From an uncultured Rhodospirillales bacterium (GTDB lineage: Bacteria; Pseudomonadota; Alphaproteobacteria; Acetobacterales; Acetobacteraceae), in assembly GCA_903904805.1 (NCBI GenBank), contig CAIVDX010000374.1:1-5866 (forward strand): a stretch of DNA of 5,866 bases. Direction: 5' to 3'. The position numbers and the translations under genes were made by a program. Below, one piece after another: positions 1 to 5,727 of this stretch (within the stretch, counting starts at the first letter, position 1; each line of letters begins with the position of its first letter). The notes under the pieces were generated by a model. That model was not told the origin of the DNA and ran no database searches. It saw nothing but the letters and a program-made list of their open reading frames with translations.

Positions 1-331
1 CCGCCAGGGCCGGGATCTTCGCCGGATCGAACGCTGCCAGCGCTCCGGCCCGCACCAGGCGCGAAAATGTCGGCTCGTTGGTTGGCACCACCACATCGTA
101 GCCGGACTGACCGGCGAGCAGCTTGCCCTCCAGCGTCTCCAGGCTGTCATACACGTCGTAGCGCACCTTGATGCCGGTATGCGCCTCGAATGTCTTGATG
201 AGCGCGGGATCGATATAATCCGACCAGTTATAGATGTTGACGCTGCGCTCCTGCGCGCCCGCCGGGACCGACCACAGCGCAGCGATCGACAGCAGCGATG
301 CTCCACACAACCGCGCCAGGCCCTGCCGCAT
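1..331 (-). CDS. PotF-like putrescine/polyamine ABC transporter periplasmic binding protein (partial, C-terminus off the left edge)
   Basis: Reading the minus strand from the ATG at 331 down to base 1 gives 110 open codons; the rest of the gene lies outside the window. Residues 1-27 look like a Sec signal peptide: Arg at 2 and 7, a hydrophobic core, then a PAGAQ cleavage region. The mature start runs VNIYNWSDYIDP, followed by an FEAHTGIKVRYDVYDS segment and LEGKLLAGQSGYDVVVPT, the hallmark N-terminal lobe of PotF/SpuD-type polyamine-binding proteins. The Trp36-Ser37-Asp38-Tyr39 block corresponds to the ligand-contacting WSD(Y) residues of E. coli PotF. Where PotF has a ligand-contacting Ser after VVP, this protein has Thr84. 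A GAGGGGG ribosome-binding site (plus-strand 336-342) sits 4 bases before the ATG. The protein would deliver a diamine or polyamine to an ABC permease encoded to the left. The gene is divergent from the other importer, so a functional link between them is unproven. Family assignment is firm; exact ligand is inferred. Confidence 0.9.
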   Translation of the reverse strand, partial: MRQGLARLCGASLLSIAALWSVPAGAQERSVNIYNWSDYIDPALIKTFEAHTGIKVRYDVYDSLETLEGKLLAGQSGYDVVVPTNEPTFSRLVRAGALAAFDPAKIPALA

Positions 332-374
332 GATGCCCCCTCGTCCGGACCGCCCCATCTTGGGCGAATTGGGC

Positions 375-403
375 CTTGTTGCGGCCACACGCTGGCGCGT
401 CAA
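375..403 (-). promoter_or_regulatory. Weak sigma70-like promoter candidate for the PotF-like gene
   Basis: On the minus strand TTGACG (complement of 398-403) is followed after 17 bases by AACAAG (complement of 375-380). The -35 hexamer matches consensus at 5 of 6 positions and the spacing is ideal, but the -10 box matches only 3 of 6. Transcription would start near 368, leaving an untranslated leader of roughly 37 bases that contains the ribosome-binding site. This is a visual match only. Confidence 0.25.
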
Positions 404-452
404 GCAGGCGCTGCGCATCCCGCAGGGAGGCACGGATATTGCTGGAATGAAG

Positions 453-475
453 GGTGCGCCCGAACATGGCGCACC
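453..475. repeat. 7-bp perfect inverted repeat, possible operator or leader hairpin
   Basis: GGTGCGC at 453-459 is matched by its exact reverse complement GCGCACC at 469-475, with a nine-base spacer CCGAACATG. In RNA a G-U pair (452-476) would extend the stem to eight. The repeat ends 7 bases before the ribosome-binding site of the solute-binding-protein gene, so it could be an operator for a dimeric regulator or a structure that affects translation. No regulator gene in the window helps to decide between these. Confidence 0.45.
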
Positions 476-494
476 TGGAACAGAGGGGGTCTTC

Positions 495-1499
495 ATGCGT
501 GCTGGTGTCGTCGCGTTCGCCTTGCTGGGCCTGATGGGCGGTCGTGCCCAGGCGCAGACGCCGGTCAAATTCGTGATGGACTGGGCTTTCGAGGGTGCGC
601 AATCGATCTGGACGCTGGCCGCCGAGCAGGGCTGCTTCAGCAAGGCGGGTCTGGACGTGAAGATTGACCGCGGTTTCGGCTCGGGCGATTCCGTCGCCAA
701 GGTTGCCGCCGGCACCTATGATGTTGGCGTATCCGACTTCTCCACCGTGGTGGATTTCGACGCGCGGCACCCCGATCAGACACTGATCACCACGCTCGTG
801 ATCTCCGACGAATCCCCGACCTCGGTGATCACGCTGAAAAAGAACGGTATTTCCAAACCAACCGACCTGATCGGCAAGCGCATCGCCGACCCGCAGGGCG
901 AGGCCAGCCGCGTGCTGTTCCCCGCCTTCGCCAAGGCAAACGGCATCGATCCCGAGAGCATCACTTGGATCTCCGTCTCGCCGGCGTTGCGCCAGTCCTC
1001 GCTGGTGCAGGGCCAGGCAGACGCCGCGGCCGGACACATGTTCACGGTACTGACCGGCCTCCGCGCACTGGGCGTGAAAGACGAGGAATTGGTGATGATG
1101 CGCTATGCCGATTATGGGGTGAAGCTGTTTGGCAATTCGATCATCACCAAGCCAGCCTGGGCTGCCGCGCATCCTGAGGCAATGAAGAGCTTCGTCGCCT
1201 GCGCGGTGGCGGGGGTGAAAGCCTCCATCAACGACCCGAAGGCGGCGATCGCCTCGTTGAAAAAATACAACTCGCTGGTGGACGATGCGACCGAGACGGC
1301 GTCGCTCGAATTTTCGACGAACCTTGCCATCCTCACGCCGGCCGTGAAGCAGAACGGCATGAGCAATGTCACATCCGAGCGGCTCAGCCAGGTGCTGGAT
1401 CAGGTGACCTCGGCGATCGGCGTGGCCAAGCCGGCCCCTGAGACGATCTGGACCGCCGCCTATCTTCCACCGGCGGCGTCGCTTCGTCTGACGCCGTAA
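495..1499 (+). CDS. ABC transporter substrate-binding protein, NMT1/THI5-like (SsuA/TauA class)
   Basis: The protein is 334 residues from ATG 495, chosen because a strong GAGGGGG site (483-489) lies five bases upstream and residues 1-21 then form a signal peptide (hydrophobic core AFALLGLMGG, cleavage after AQAQ or nearby). The open frame reaches back to 234 but that stretch lacks a signal sequence. The mature protein starts with VKFVMDWAFEGAQS (about 24-37), then a helix AAEQGCFSKAGLDV and GFGSGDSVAKVAAGTYDVGVSD (about 60-81), the conserved first lobe of the NMT1/THI5 and nitrate/sulfonate/taurine binding-protein superfamily. The second-lobe entry motif PTDLIGKRIADPQGEASR (about 122-139) is also typical. 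Cys47 and a later Cys in FVACAV could form a disulfide, unproven. It binds a ligand in the periplasm and passes it to the permease encoded two genes downstream. Ligands in this superfamily include sulfonates, pyrimidine precursors, riboflavin-type molecules and aromatic acids, so the ligand here cannot be fixed from sequence; the downstream oxygenase suggests an aromatic or heteroaromatic acid. Confidence 0.9.
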   Translation: MRAGVVAFALLGLMGGRAQAQTPVKFVMDWAFEGAQSIWTLAAEQGCFSKAGLDVKIDRGFGSGDSVAKVAAGTYDVGVSDFSTVVDFDARHPDQTLITTLVISDESPTSVITLKKNGISKPTDLIGKRIADPQGEASRVLFPAFAKANGIDPESITWISVSPALRQSSLVQGQADAAAGHMFTVLTGLRALGVKDEELVMMRYADYGVKLFGNSIITKPAWAAAHPEAMKSFVACAVAGVKASINDPKAAIASLKKYNSLVDDATETASLEFSTNLAILTPAVKQNGMSNVTSERLSQVLDQVTSAIGVAKPAPETIWTAAYLPPAASLRLTP

Positions 1500-1552
1500 G
1501 CGTTACGCGCCATCCTTGCCTCGCCCACCCTGCCGCGATACCGACGGATATG

Positions 1553-2380
1553 ATGGATCACACAGCCAATACCCTCGAGCAGACCCATATCGCGCTGAGG
1601 GGAGTGAGCCTGGTCTATGGCGAGGCCGAGCAGCAGACCCTCGCGGTGGACCGTCTGGAGATGGACATCGCCCCGGGCGAGTTCGTCGCCGTTGTCGGCC
1701 CGTCCGGCTGCGGCAAATCGACACTGATGAAGCTGGTCACCGGCCTGCTGCTGCCCGATGCGGGCGCAGTGTTCGTGCACGGGCAGGAGGTGCACAAGCC
1801 GGTTGCCGGGGTGGGCATGGCGTTCCAGAACGCCACGCTGATGCCCTGGCGTACAACGTTGCGCAACATCATGCTGCCGTTGGAAGTCGTCGCCCCGCAC
1901 AAGCATGAGTTGACATCCCGTCGCGCGCATTATGAAGCGATGGCGGAGGCACTGCTGGAGACGGTGGGCCTCGGCGGCGCGGGGAAGAAAGTCCCCTGGG
2001 AGCTCTCCGGCGGCATGCAGCAGCGCGCCAATCTCTGCCGCGCCCTGATCCATCAGCCCGAGTTGCTGATGCTGGACGAACCGTTCGGCGCGCTGGATGC
2101 GTTCACGCGTGAAGAGCTCTGGTCGGTGCTGCAGAATCTCTGGATCGGCCGGCGCTTCACCACCATCCTGGTCACCCATGATCTCCGCGAGGCGGTGTAT
2201 CTGGCCGACACCGTGCACGTGATGGGCCCGCGCCCCGGCCGCATCGTGCTCAGCCGCCGCGTGCCCTTCGCCCGGCCGCGCACCCTGGCCGACACATACC
2301 ATCCCGATTTCGTCGCGCTGGTGCAGGAACTGCGGGACTGCATCCAGGATTCGCGCAGCGCGATCGGAACGACCCCATGA
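1553..2380 (+). CDS. ABC transporter ATP-binding protein (SsuB/TauB/NrtD family)
   Basis: A cytoplasmic ATPase of about 275 residues that powers the importer. All nucleotide-binding motifs are intact (numbering from the ATG at 1550): Walker A GPSGCGKST 50-58, Q-loop Gln93 in AFQN, signature LSGGMQQR from 152, Walker B LLMLDE 172-177, D-loop GALD 180-183, and H-loop His210 in VTHD. The sequence TLMPWRTTLRNIMLPLE after the Q-loop and the phrase LREAVYLADTVHVMGPRPGRI are characteristic of the nitrate/sulfonate/taurine subfamily. Two ATGs are adjacent (1550 and 1553); the second gives better spacing to the weak ACGGA at 1544-1548, but the choice is uncertain. The gap to the preceding gene is about 50 bases with no terminator. 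The last four bases overlap the permease start (ATGA), indicating translational coupling. Confidence 0.94.
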   Translation: MDHTANTLEQTHIALRGVSLVYGEAEQQTLAVDRLEMDIAPGEFVAVVGPSGCGKSTLMKLVTGLLLPDAGAVFVHGQEVHKPVAGVGMAFQNATLMPWRTTLRNIMLPLEVVAPHKHELTSRRAHYEAMAEALLETVGLGGAGKKVPWELSGGMQQRANLCRALIHQPELLMLDEPFGALDAFTREELWSVLQNLWIGRRFTTILVTHDLREAVYLADTVHVMGPRPGRIVLSRRVPFARPRTLADTYHPDFVALVQELRDCIQDSRSAIGTTP

Positions 2381-3180
2381 GCATCAACCGCCGCGAAGAA
2401 CGTGCCGCCCGGGCGCGCCGGCTGCGCGTCGCCCGGCGGATCATGCCCTGGCTGCTGACGGCTCTGATCCTGTGCATATGGGAAATCGCCTGCCGCGCCT
2501 TCTCGATCCCCTCCTTCCTGCTGCCCTCACCCAGCCAGATCATCGCCGCGCTGCAGAAATATGCCGAGGTGATCAGCGACAATGCGTTGGTCACTTTGAT
2601 CACCACCACCATCGGCTTCGCCGCCGCCGTGGCTGTCGGGTTGCTCGGCGGCCTCGCCATTGGAGCCTCGGCCTTCGTCTATAGCGGGGTGTATCCGCTG
2701 CTGGTGGCATTCAACGCGATCCCCAAAGTGGCGCTGGTGCCGGTGTTCGTGCTGTGGTGCGGCATCGGTGCCGTGCCTGCCGTGCTCACCGCCTTCGCGC
2801 TGTCCTTCTTCCCGATCCTGGTGAATGTGGCGACAGGATTGGCGACCATCGAGCCCGAGACCGAAGATCTGATGCGCTCGCTGGGCGCCACGCGCTGGGA
2901 AATCCTGGTGAAGATCGGGCTCCCGCGGGCAATGCCCTACATGTTCGCATCGCTGAAGGTCGCGGTCACTTTGGCCTTTGTCGGCTCGATCATCTCGGAA
3001 ACAGTGGCATCGAACAGCGGGATCGGGTTTCTGATGCTGGCCGCCTCCTCCCGCTTTGAGGTGCCATTGGTGTTCGCTGGTCTTACTGTCATCGCGGTCA
3101 TGGCCGTGATCGCTTATGTGGCCTGCGATTTGTTGGAGCGGCGGATGGCGGGGTGGGCGTTCAGGGGACGACAGGCGTAG
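2377..3180 (+). CDS. ABC transporter permease (SsuC/TauC family)
   Basis: A 267-residue inner-membrane protein forming, as a homodimer, the channel of the importer. An Arg-rich cytoplasmic N-terminus (5-21) precedes the first membrane segment (about 24-42). The segment IPSFLLPSPSQIIAAL (44-59) is the periplasmic motif typical of SsuC/TauC. Further hydrophobic stretches lie at about 72-98, 105-129, 133-155, 190-210 and 230-251. The cytoplasmic EAA loop that docks on the ATPase is at about 163-183 (EDLMRSLGATRWEILVKIGLP), with the conserved Gly170. Length and topology fit the family. The start codon overlaps the ATPase stop in ATGA, so the two are co-translated. The substrate is inferred to be that of the neighbouring binding protein. 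Confidence 0.94.
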   Translation: MSINRREERAARARRLRVARRIMPWLLTALILCIWEIACRAFSIPSFLLPSPSQIIAALQKYAEVISDNALVTLITTTIGFAAAVAVGLLGGLAIGASAFVYSGVYPLLVAFNAIPKVALVPVFVLWCGIGAVPAVLTAFALSFFPILVNVATGLATIEPETEDLMRSLGATRWEILVKIGLPRAMPYMFASLKVAVTLAFVGSIISETVASNSGIGFLMLAASSRFEVPLVFAGLTVIAVMAVIAYVACDLLERRMAGWAFRGRQA

Positions 3181-3186
3181 GCGAGC

Positions 3187-3209
3187 GCTTCTTTTCTGAA
3201 AAAAGAAGC
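3187..3209. repeat. Intergenic hairpin, possible dispersed repeat
   Basis: GCTTCTTTT (3187-3195) pairs perfectly with AAAAGAAGC (3201-3209) around the five-base loop CTGAA, giving a 9-bp stem. It starts 7 bases after the permease stop. It is not a classical rho-independent terminator: the plus-strand stem is followed by AAAAACC, not a U-tract, and the minus strand has no U-tract after it either. The run of stem, AAAAACCTTTGAAAG and GTTTGG resembles, from memory, an A/T-rich intergenic repeat that recurs in Acetobacteraceae genomes. It may protect the upstream transcript's 3' end or partly separate the transporter and oxygenase blocks. Confidence 0.55.
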
Positions 3210-3217
3210 AAAAACCT

Positions 3218-3246
3218 TTGAAAGTTTGGTGCGGAGCGCCTGAGAT
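3218..3246 (+). promoter_or_regulatory. Candidate internal promoter for the oxygenase block
   Basis: TTGAAA (3218-3223, 5 of 6 matches to the -35 consensus) is separated by exactly 17 bases from TGAGAT (3241-3246, 3 of 6 matches to the -10 consensus). Transcription would start near 3253, and the leader would contain only the AGGGAG ribosome-binding site (3258-3263) before the ATG at 3270. It lies right after the hairpin, where an internal start would make sense. The weak -10 box keeps this tentative. Confidence 0.3.
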
Positions 3247-3269
3247 GAGGTGCCCGTAGGGAGACCGCA

Positions 3270-4523
3270 ATGTTGACCGACCCAAAAGAACCACTTGTCA
3301 GATGGCCCGAAGGTGGGGTCACACGGATCCCCTACGTCGTCTATACCGACCCAGCCATTTACGCGCACGAGCAGAAGACGATCTTCCGCGGGCCGATCTG
3401 GCACTTTCTCGGCCTCGAAGCGCAAATCCCAACGCCCAACAGCTACGTACTCGCGCAGATGGGAGATACCCCGATCATTCTCCTGCGCGACGGCGAGGGC
3501 ACGGTGCGTGCGCTGGTCAATCGTTGCGCTCACAAGGGCACCCCCCTGCTCTACCATCCCTACGGGAACGTCGAGCAGCTGATGTGCATCTACCATAATT
3601 GGTGCTTCGCGCTGGACGGCACGATGATCTCGGCCGCCTTCGAACGCGGCGTGCGCGGCAAGGGCGGTCTGCCGCCCAGCTTCAACAAGGCTGACCACTC
3701 CATCCCCGCTCTGCGTGTGCATGTGATTTCTGGCCTGGTCTTCGCCACCTTCAGCGCCGAGGTGATGGATTTCGAGGATTATGTCGGCCCAGAATTCGTG
3801 GCCAACATCCATCGTGTGTGCGGGCGACCGATGACGATTCTCGGCGAATATCAGCAAAAGCTGCATTGCAACTGGAAGCTGTACATCGAGAACGTGAAAG
3901 ACCCATACCACGCCTCGATACTTCACGCCTTCAACGGGGTGATGAAGATGGACCGCCTCACCATGGAGGGCGGCATCATGAAGGGCACGCGTGGCTGGCA
4001 CCATATCAGCTACTCGAAAATGACGCAGGAAAGCGGTGGCGAAGTCTATGAGCAGGACAATCTCCGCTCCGCCGATATCGCCGCCTATGGCTTTGGACTG
4101 CGGGACCGCTCGATCACCGACGTGTGGGATGATTACGGCGATGGTGTCTCGATGACCATCCAAACGCATTTTCCCAATTTCGTGTTGCAGCAACTGCGCA
4201 ATTGCCTGGCCGTGCGCACCATCGTGCCGGTGAGCCCCACCGAATCCCGGCTGGTGTGGATCGCCTTCGGCTATGAGAGCGATACACCCGAACACGCCGC
4301 CAATCGCCTTAAACAGGCAAACATGATGGGACCGTCTGGCCTGATCTCGATGGAGGATGGCATGATCGGTGGTATGGTGCATCACGGCATCGCCGGTGAT
4401 CCGGACAAGGCTGCGGTGCTCGAAATGGGCGGTTCCGGGATCGATCCAATTCCAGGCACACGAGTCTCCGAGGGCAGCGTTCGCGGCTTCTGGACCGGCT
4501 ACCGCGCCTGCACAGGGTTCTGA
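3270..4523 (+). CDS. Rieske aromatic ring-hydroxylating dioxygenase, alpha (large) subunit, terephthalate/anthranilate dioxygenase-like
   Basis: This 417-residue protein is the catalytic subunit of a Rieske non-heme iron oxygenase. The [2Fe-2S] motif is Cys86-x-His88-x17-Cys106-x2-His109, in the usual form CAHKG ... CIYHNW. The catalytic domain carries ENVKDPYHASILH: Asp211 is the bridging residue, His214 and His219 bind mononuclear iron, and Asp363 in ISMEDG is the likely third ligand. From memory it aligns nearly end to end with Comamonas terephthalate dioxygenase TphA2 (about 413 aa), sharing stretches such as RLKQAN, ISMEDG, EMGG and SVRGFW; anthranilate-type AndAc and other benzoate-type oxygenases are relatives. 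It would add both atoms of O2 to an aromatic acid ring, using electrons from a reductase not seen here. Start is supported by AGGGAG at 3258-3263 and by the match to the TphA2 N-terminus. Two bases separate its stop from the small-subunit start. Family is firm, substrate inferred. Confidence 0.93.
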   Translation: MLTDPKEPLVRWPEGGVTRIPYVVYTDPAIYAHEQKTIFRGPIWHFLGLEAQIPTPNSYVLAQMGDTPIILLRDGEGTVRALVNRCAHKGTPLLYHPYGNVEQLMCIYHNWCFALDGTMISAAFERGVRGKGGLPPSFNKADHSIPALRVHVISGLVFATFSAEVMDFEDYVGPEFVANIHRVCGRPMTILGEYQQKLHCNWKLYIENVKDPYHASILHAFNGVMKMDRLTMEGGIMKGTRGWHHISYSKMTQESGGEVYEQDNLRSADIAAYGFGLRDRSITDVWDDYGDGVSMTIQTHFPNFVLQQLRNCLAVRTIVPVSPTESRLVWIAFGYESDTPEHAANRLKQANMMGPSGLISMEDGMIGGMVHHGIAGDPDKAAVLEMGGSGIDPIPGTRVSEGSVRGFWTGYRACTGF

Positions 4524-4525
4524 GA

Positions 4526-5029
4526 ATGTCAGATACCAACGTCTATATTCCCGGCCCCCAACGCCCCACCCAGGCCGATGCGCGTACCCTGCTCGCGGAC
4601 TATTGCGCCGCCATCGACGATCTTCGCCTGTCAGACTGGGTGGCAATGTTCACCGATCCCTGCCTGTATCGCATCACCACCCGCGCCAACCTCGCGCGTG
4701 GCATGCCGTTGTCGATCATGCTGTGCGACACCAAGGCCATGCTGTTCGACCGTGTGGAAGCGATCGAGCAGGCCAATCTGTTCGAACCGCATGTGACCCG
4801 CCACGTCCTGTCCGACAGTCGGGTGATTGACGCGAAAGGCCTGGTGCTGAGCGTCCAGACCAGCTTCATCGTGGTGCGCACCATGGTGGCCAGCGGCGAG
4901 ATGATGCTGTTCGCCGCCGGGAAATATCTGGATGAGGTGGTCAGCGAAGGTGGCCGCACGTTGTTCCGCAGCAAAACCGTCGTGCTCGACTCCTCACTCG
5001 TCGACACCTTGATCGCTCTGCCGCTGTGA
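4526..5029 (+). CDS. Ring-hydroxylating dioxygenase beta (small) subunit, TphA3-like
   Basis: A 167-residue protein of the NTF2-like fold that assembles with the alpha subunit into an alpha3beta3 oxygenase; it has a structural role and no cofactor. Family signs include an N-terminal helix LLADYCAAIDDLRLSDWVAMFTD (about 22-44), then LYRITTRAN, an internal VEAIEQANLFEPHVTRHVL block, SGEMMLFAAGKYLDEV, and the conserved end LDSSLVDTLIALPL. From memory the end and the central block match Comamonas TphA3 (about 154 aa), with some ten extra residues at the N-terminus here. The ATG lies two bases after the alpha-subunit stop, with CAGGG (4513-4517) inside that gene as a likely ribosome-binding site. 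The stop overlaps the next gene's GTG start by four bases. The match of both subunits to the same enzyme supports them as a true pair. Confidence 0.92.
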   Translation: MSDTNVYIPGPQRPTQADARTLLADYCAAIDDLRLSDWVAMFTDPCLYRITTRANLARGMPLSIMLCDTKAMLFDRVEAIEQANLFEPHVTRHVLSDSRVIDAKGLVLSVQTSFIVVRTMVASGEMMLFAAGKYLDEVVSEGGRTLFRSKTVVLDSSLVDTLIALPL

Positions 5030-5727
5030 CACCGCGCGCGCAGGAGTTGCTGGGCAAGGTGGACATCTCCACGCTAACCACCTGCCTGTTTCGCCGCGGC
5101 TTTCGCAATGTCTGGCTGCGCGGTCTGACACCGGTGGGTGGTGCGTCCACACGCATGGTGGGCCCTGCCACGACGCTGCGCTTCGTCCCTGCACGCGAGG
5201 ATGTCGGCGGAATGGCGAGCTACGCGAAGGCGAATCTGCATCAGCTCGCCTTTGAGGAGTGCCCCGAGGGTGCGGTTCTGGTGATGGACACCGGCCAGTG
5301 CCGCACCGCCTGCTGCTGCGGTGATCTGCTCATCGCCCGCATTCAGGCGCGCGGCGCCGCGGGCATCGTCACCGATGGCGGCTTTCGTGATGGCGGCGCG
5401 GTCGCCTCCCTTGGCTTTCCCGCCTATCAGGCGCAGTCGGTTCCCTCGCCAAGTTTCCTGTCCCTGCAAGCCGCCGATCACAACGTGCCGATCGGCTGCG
5501 CGGGTGTCGCGGTCTACCCCGGTGACATCATGGTGGGCGATGGCGAGGGCGTGGTGGTAATCCCGTCCGCGCTCGCCGACGAGATTGCCGAGGAGGCCTG
5601 GTGGATGAAGCGCTACGACGCCTTCGCCGCCGCCGAGCTGAAATCCGGCCGCAGCATCATCGGCCTGTACCCGGTCACCGATGCCTCACGCTCCGAATTT
5701 GAGAAGCGGAACCAATCCGATGAGTGA
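5026..5727 (+). CDS. RraA-like family protein (HMG/CHA aldolase-like)
   Basis: A 233-residue protein starting at GTG 5026, in a GTGA overlap with the small-subunit stop. There is no clear ribosome-binding site, so translation is probably coupled. No in-frame ATG occurs before residue 44, so the GTG is the best start. The RraA fold is recognised from DISTLTTCLFRRG (13-25), LRFVPAREDV (51-60), PEGAVLVMDTG (80-90), GDLLIARIQARGAAGIVTDGGFRD (99-122) and VPIGCAGVAVYPGDIMVGDGEGVVVIP near the C-terminus. Arg121 and Asp122 match the metal-site/catalytic Arg-Asp pair of class II HMG/CHA aldolases, so enzymatic activity is plausible, unlike the RNase E inhibitor RraA of E. coli (161 aa). It belongs to a longer (about 230-residue) subgroup often labelled 'ribonuclease activity regulator RraA', a name that is likely misleading here. 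Possible roles are retro-aldol cleavage, decarboxylation or a dehydratase/lyase step. An unusual Cys run occurs at 96-98, with Cys92 nearby. Confidence 0.85.
   Translation: MTPRAQELLGKVDISTLTTCLFRRGFRNVWLRGLTPVGGASTRMVGPATTLRFVPAREDVGGMASYAKANLHQLAFEECPEGAVLVMDTGQCRTACCCGDLLIARIQARGAAGIVTDGGFRDGGAVASLGFPAYQAQSVPSPSFLSLQAADHNVPIGCAGVAVYPGDIMVGDGEGVVVIPSALADEIAEEAWWMKRYDAFAAAELKSGRSIIGLYPVTDASRSEFEKRNQSDE

Larger units (their letters stand above)
332..494. promoter_or_regulatory. Divergent intergenic region between the PotF-like gene and the ABC importer operon
   Basis: This 163-base stretch separates two genes pointing away from each other, so promoters for both should lie here. Both genes have the same GAGGGGG ribosome-binding site: plus strand 483-489, five bases before the ATG at 495; minus strand complement of 336-342. 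A 7-bp perfect inverted repeat lies at 453-475, and a shorter one (CTGCG/CGCAG, 411-415 and 421-425) lies just upstream. I found no convincing sigma70-type promoter on the plus strand. No regulator gene is in the window. The region is otherwise non-coding; the reading frame of the plus-strand gene happens to stay open through it back to 234. Confidence 0.6.

Noticed and set aside
360..440. Plus-strand sigma70 promoter for the importer operon
   Set aside because: TTGGGC and TTGTTG boxes occur, but none has an acceptable -10 box at 16-18 bases; GATATT at 435-440 has no partner -35 box. No start can be supported.
234..494. An 87-codon N-terminal extension of the binding protein
   Set aside because: The added stretch overlaps the divergent PotF-like gene, has no family similarity, and would bury the signal peptide. 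A strong ribosome-binding site precedes the ATG at 495.
228..1172. A 314-codon minus-strand open frame across the divergent region and binding-protein gene
   Set aside because: It overlaps both the PotF-like gene and the binding protein, has no family motifs, and mirrors the codon bias of the plus-strand gene.
1495..1507. Small inverted repeat CGTAA-GCG-TTACG over the stop codon of the binding-protein gene
   Set aside because: A 5-bp stem with a 3-base loop is expected by chance at this scale, and no U-tract follows. It is not enough for a terminator or attenuator.
1460..2302. A 280-codon minus-strand open frame opposite the ATPase
   Set aside because: The plus strand encodes an ATPase with every ABC motif; the antisense translation shows no domain.
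3187..3209. Rho-independent terminator after the permease gene
   Set aside because: The stem is good, but an A-run rather than a U-run follows it on the plus strand, and the minus strand also lacks a trailing U-tract. It is kept as a hairpin/repeat only.
3114..4646. A 510-codon open frame on the minus strand, opposite the oxygenase genes
   Set aside because: It lies antisense to a full-length Rieske oxygenase with all metal ligands intact. Its translation is rich in His, Arg, Gly and Ala without recognisable motifs, as expected from GC-biased codon positions read backwards.
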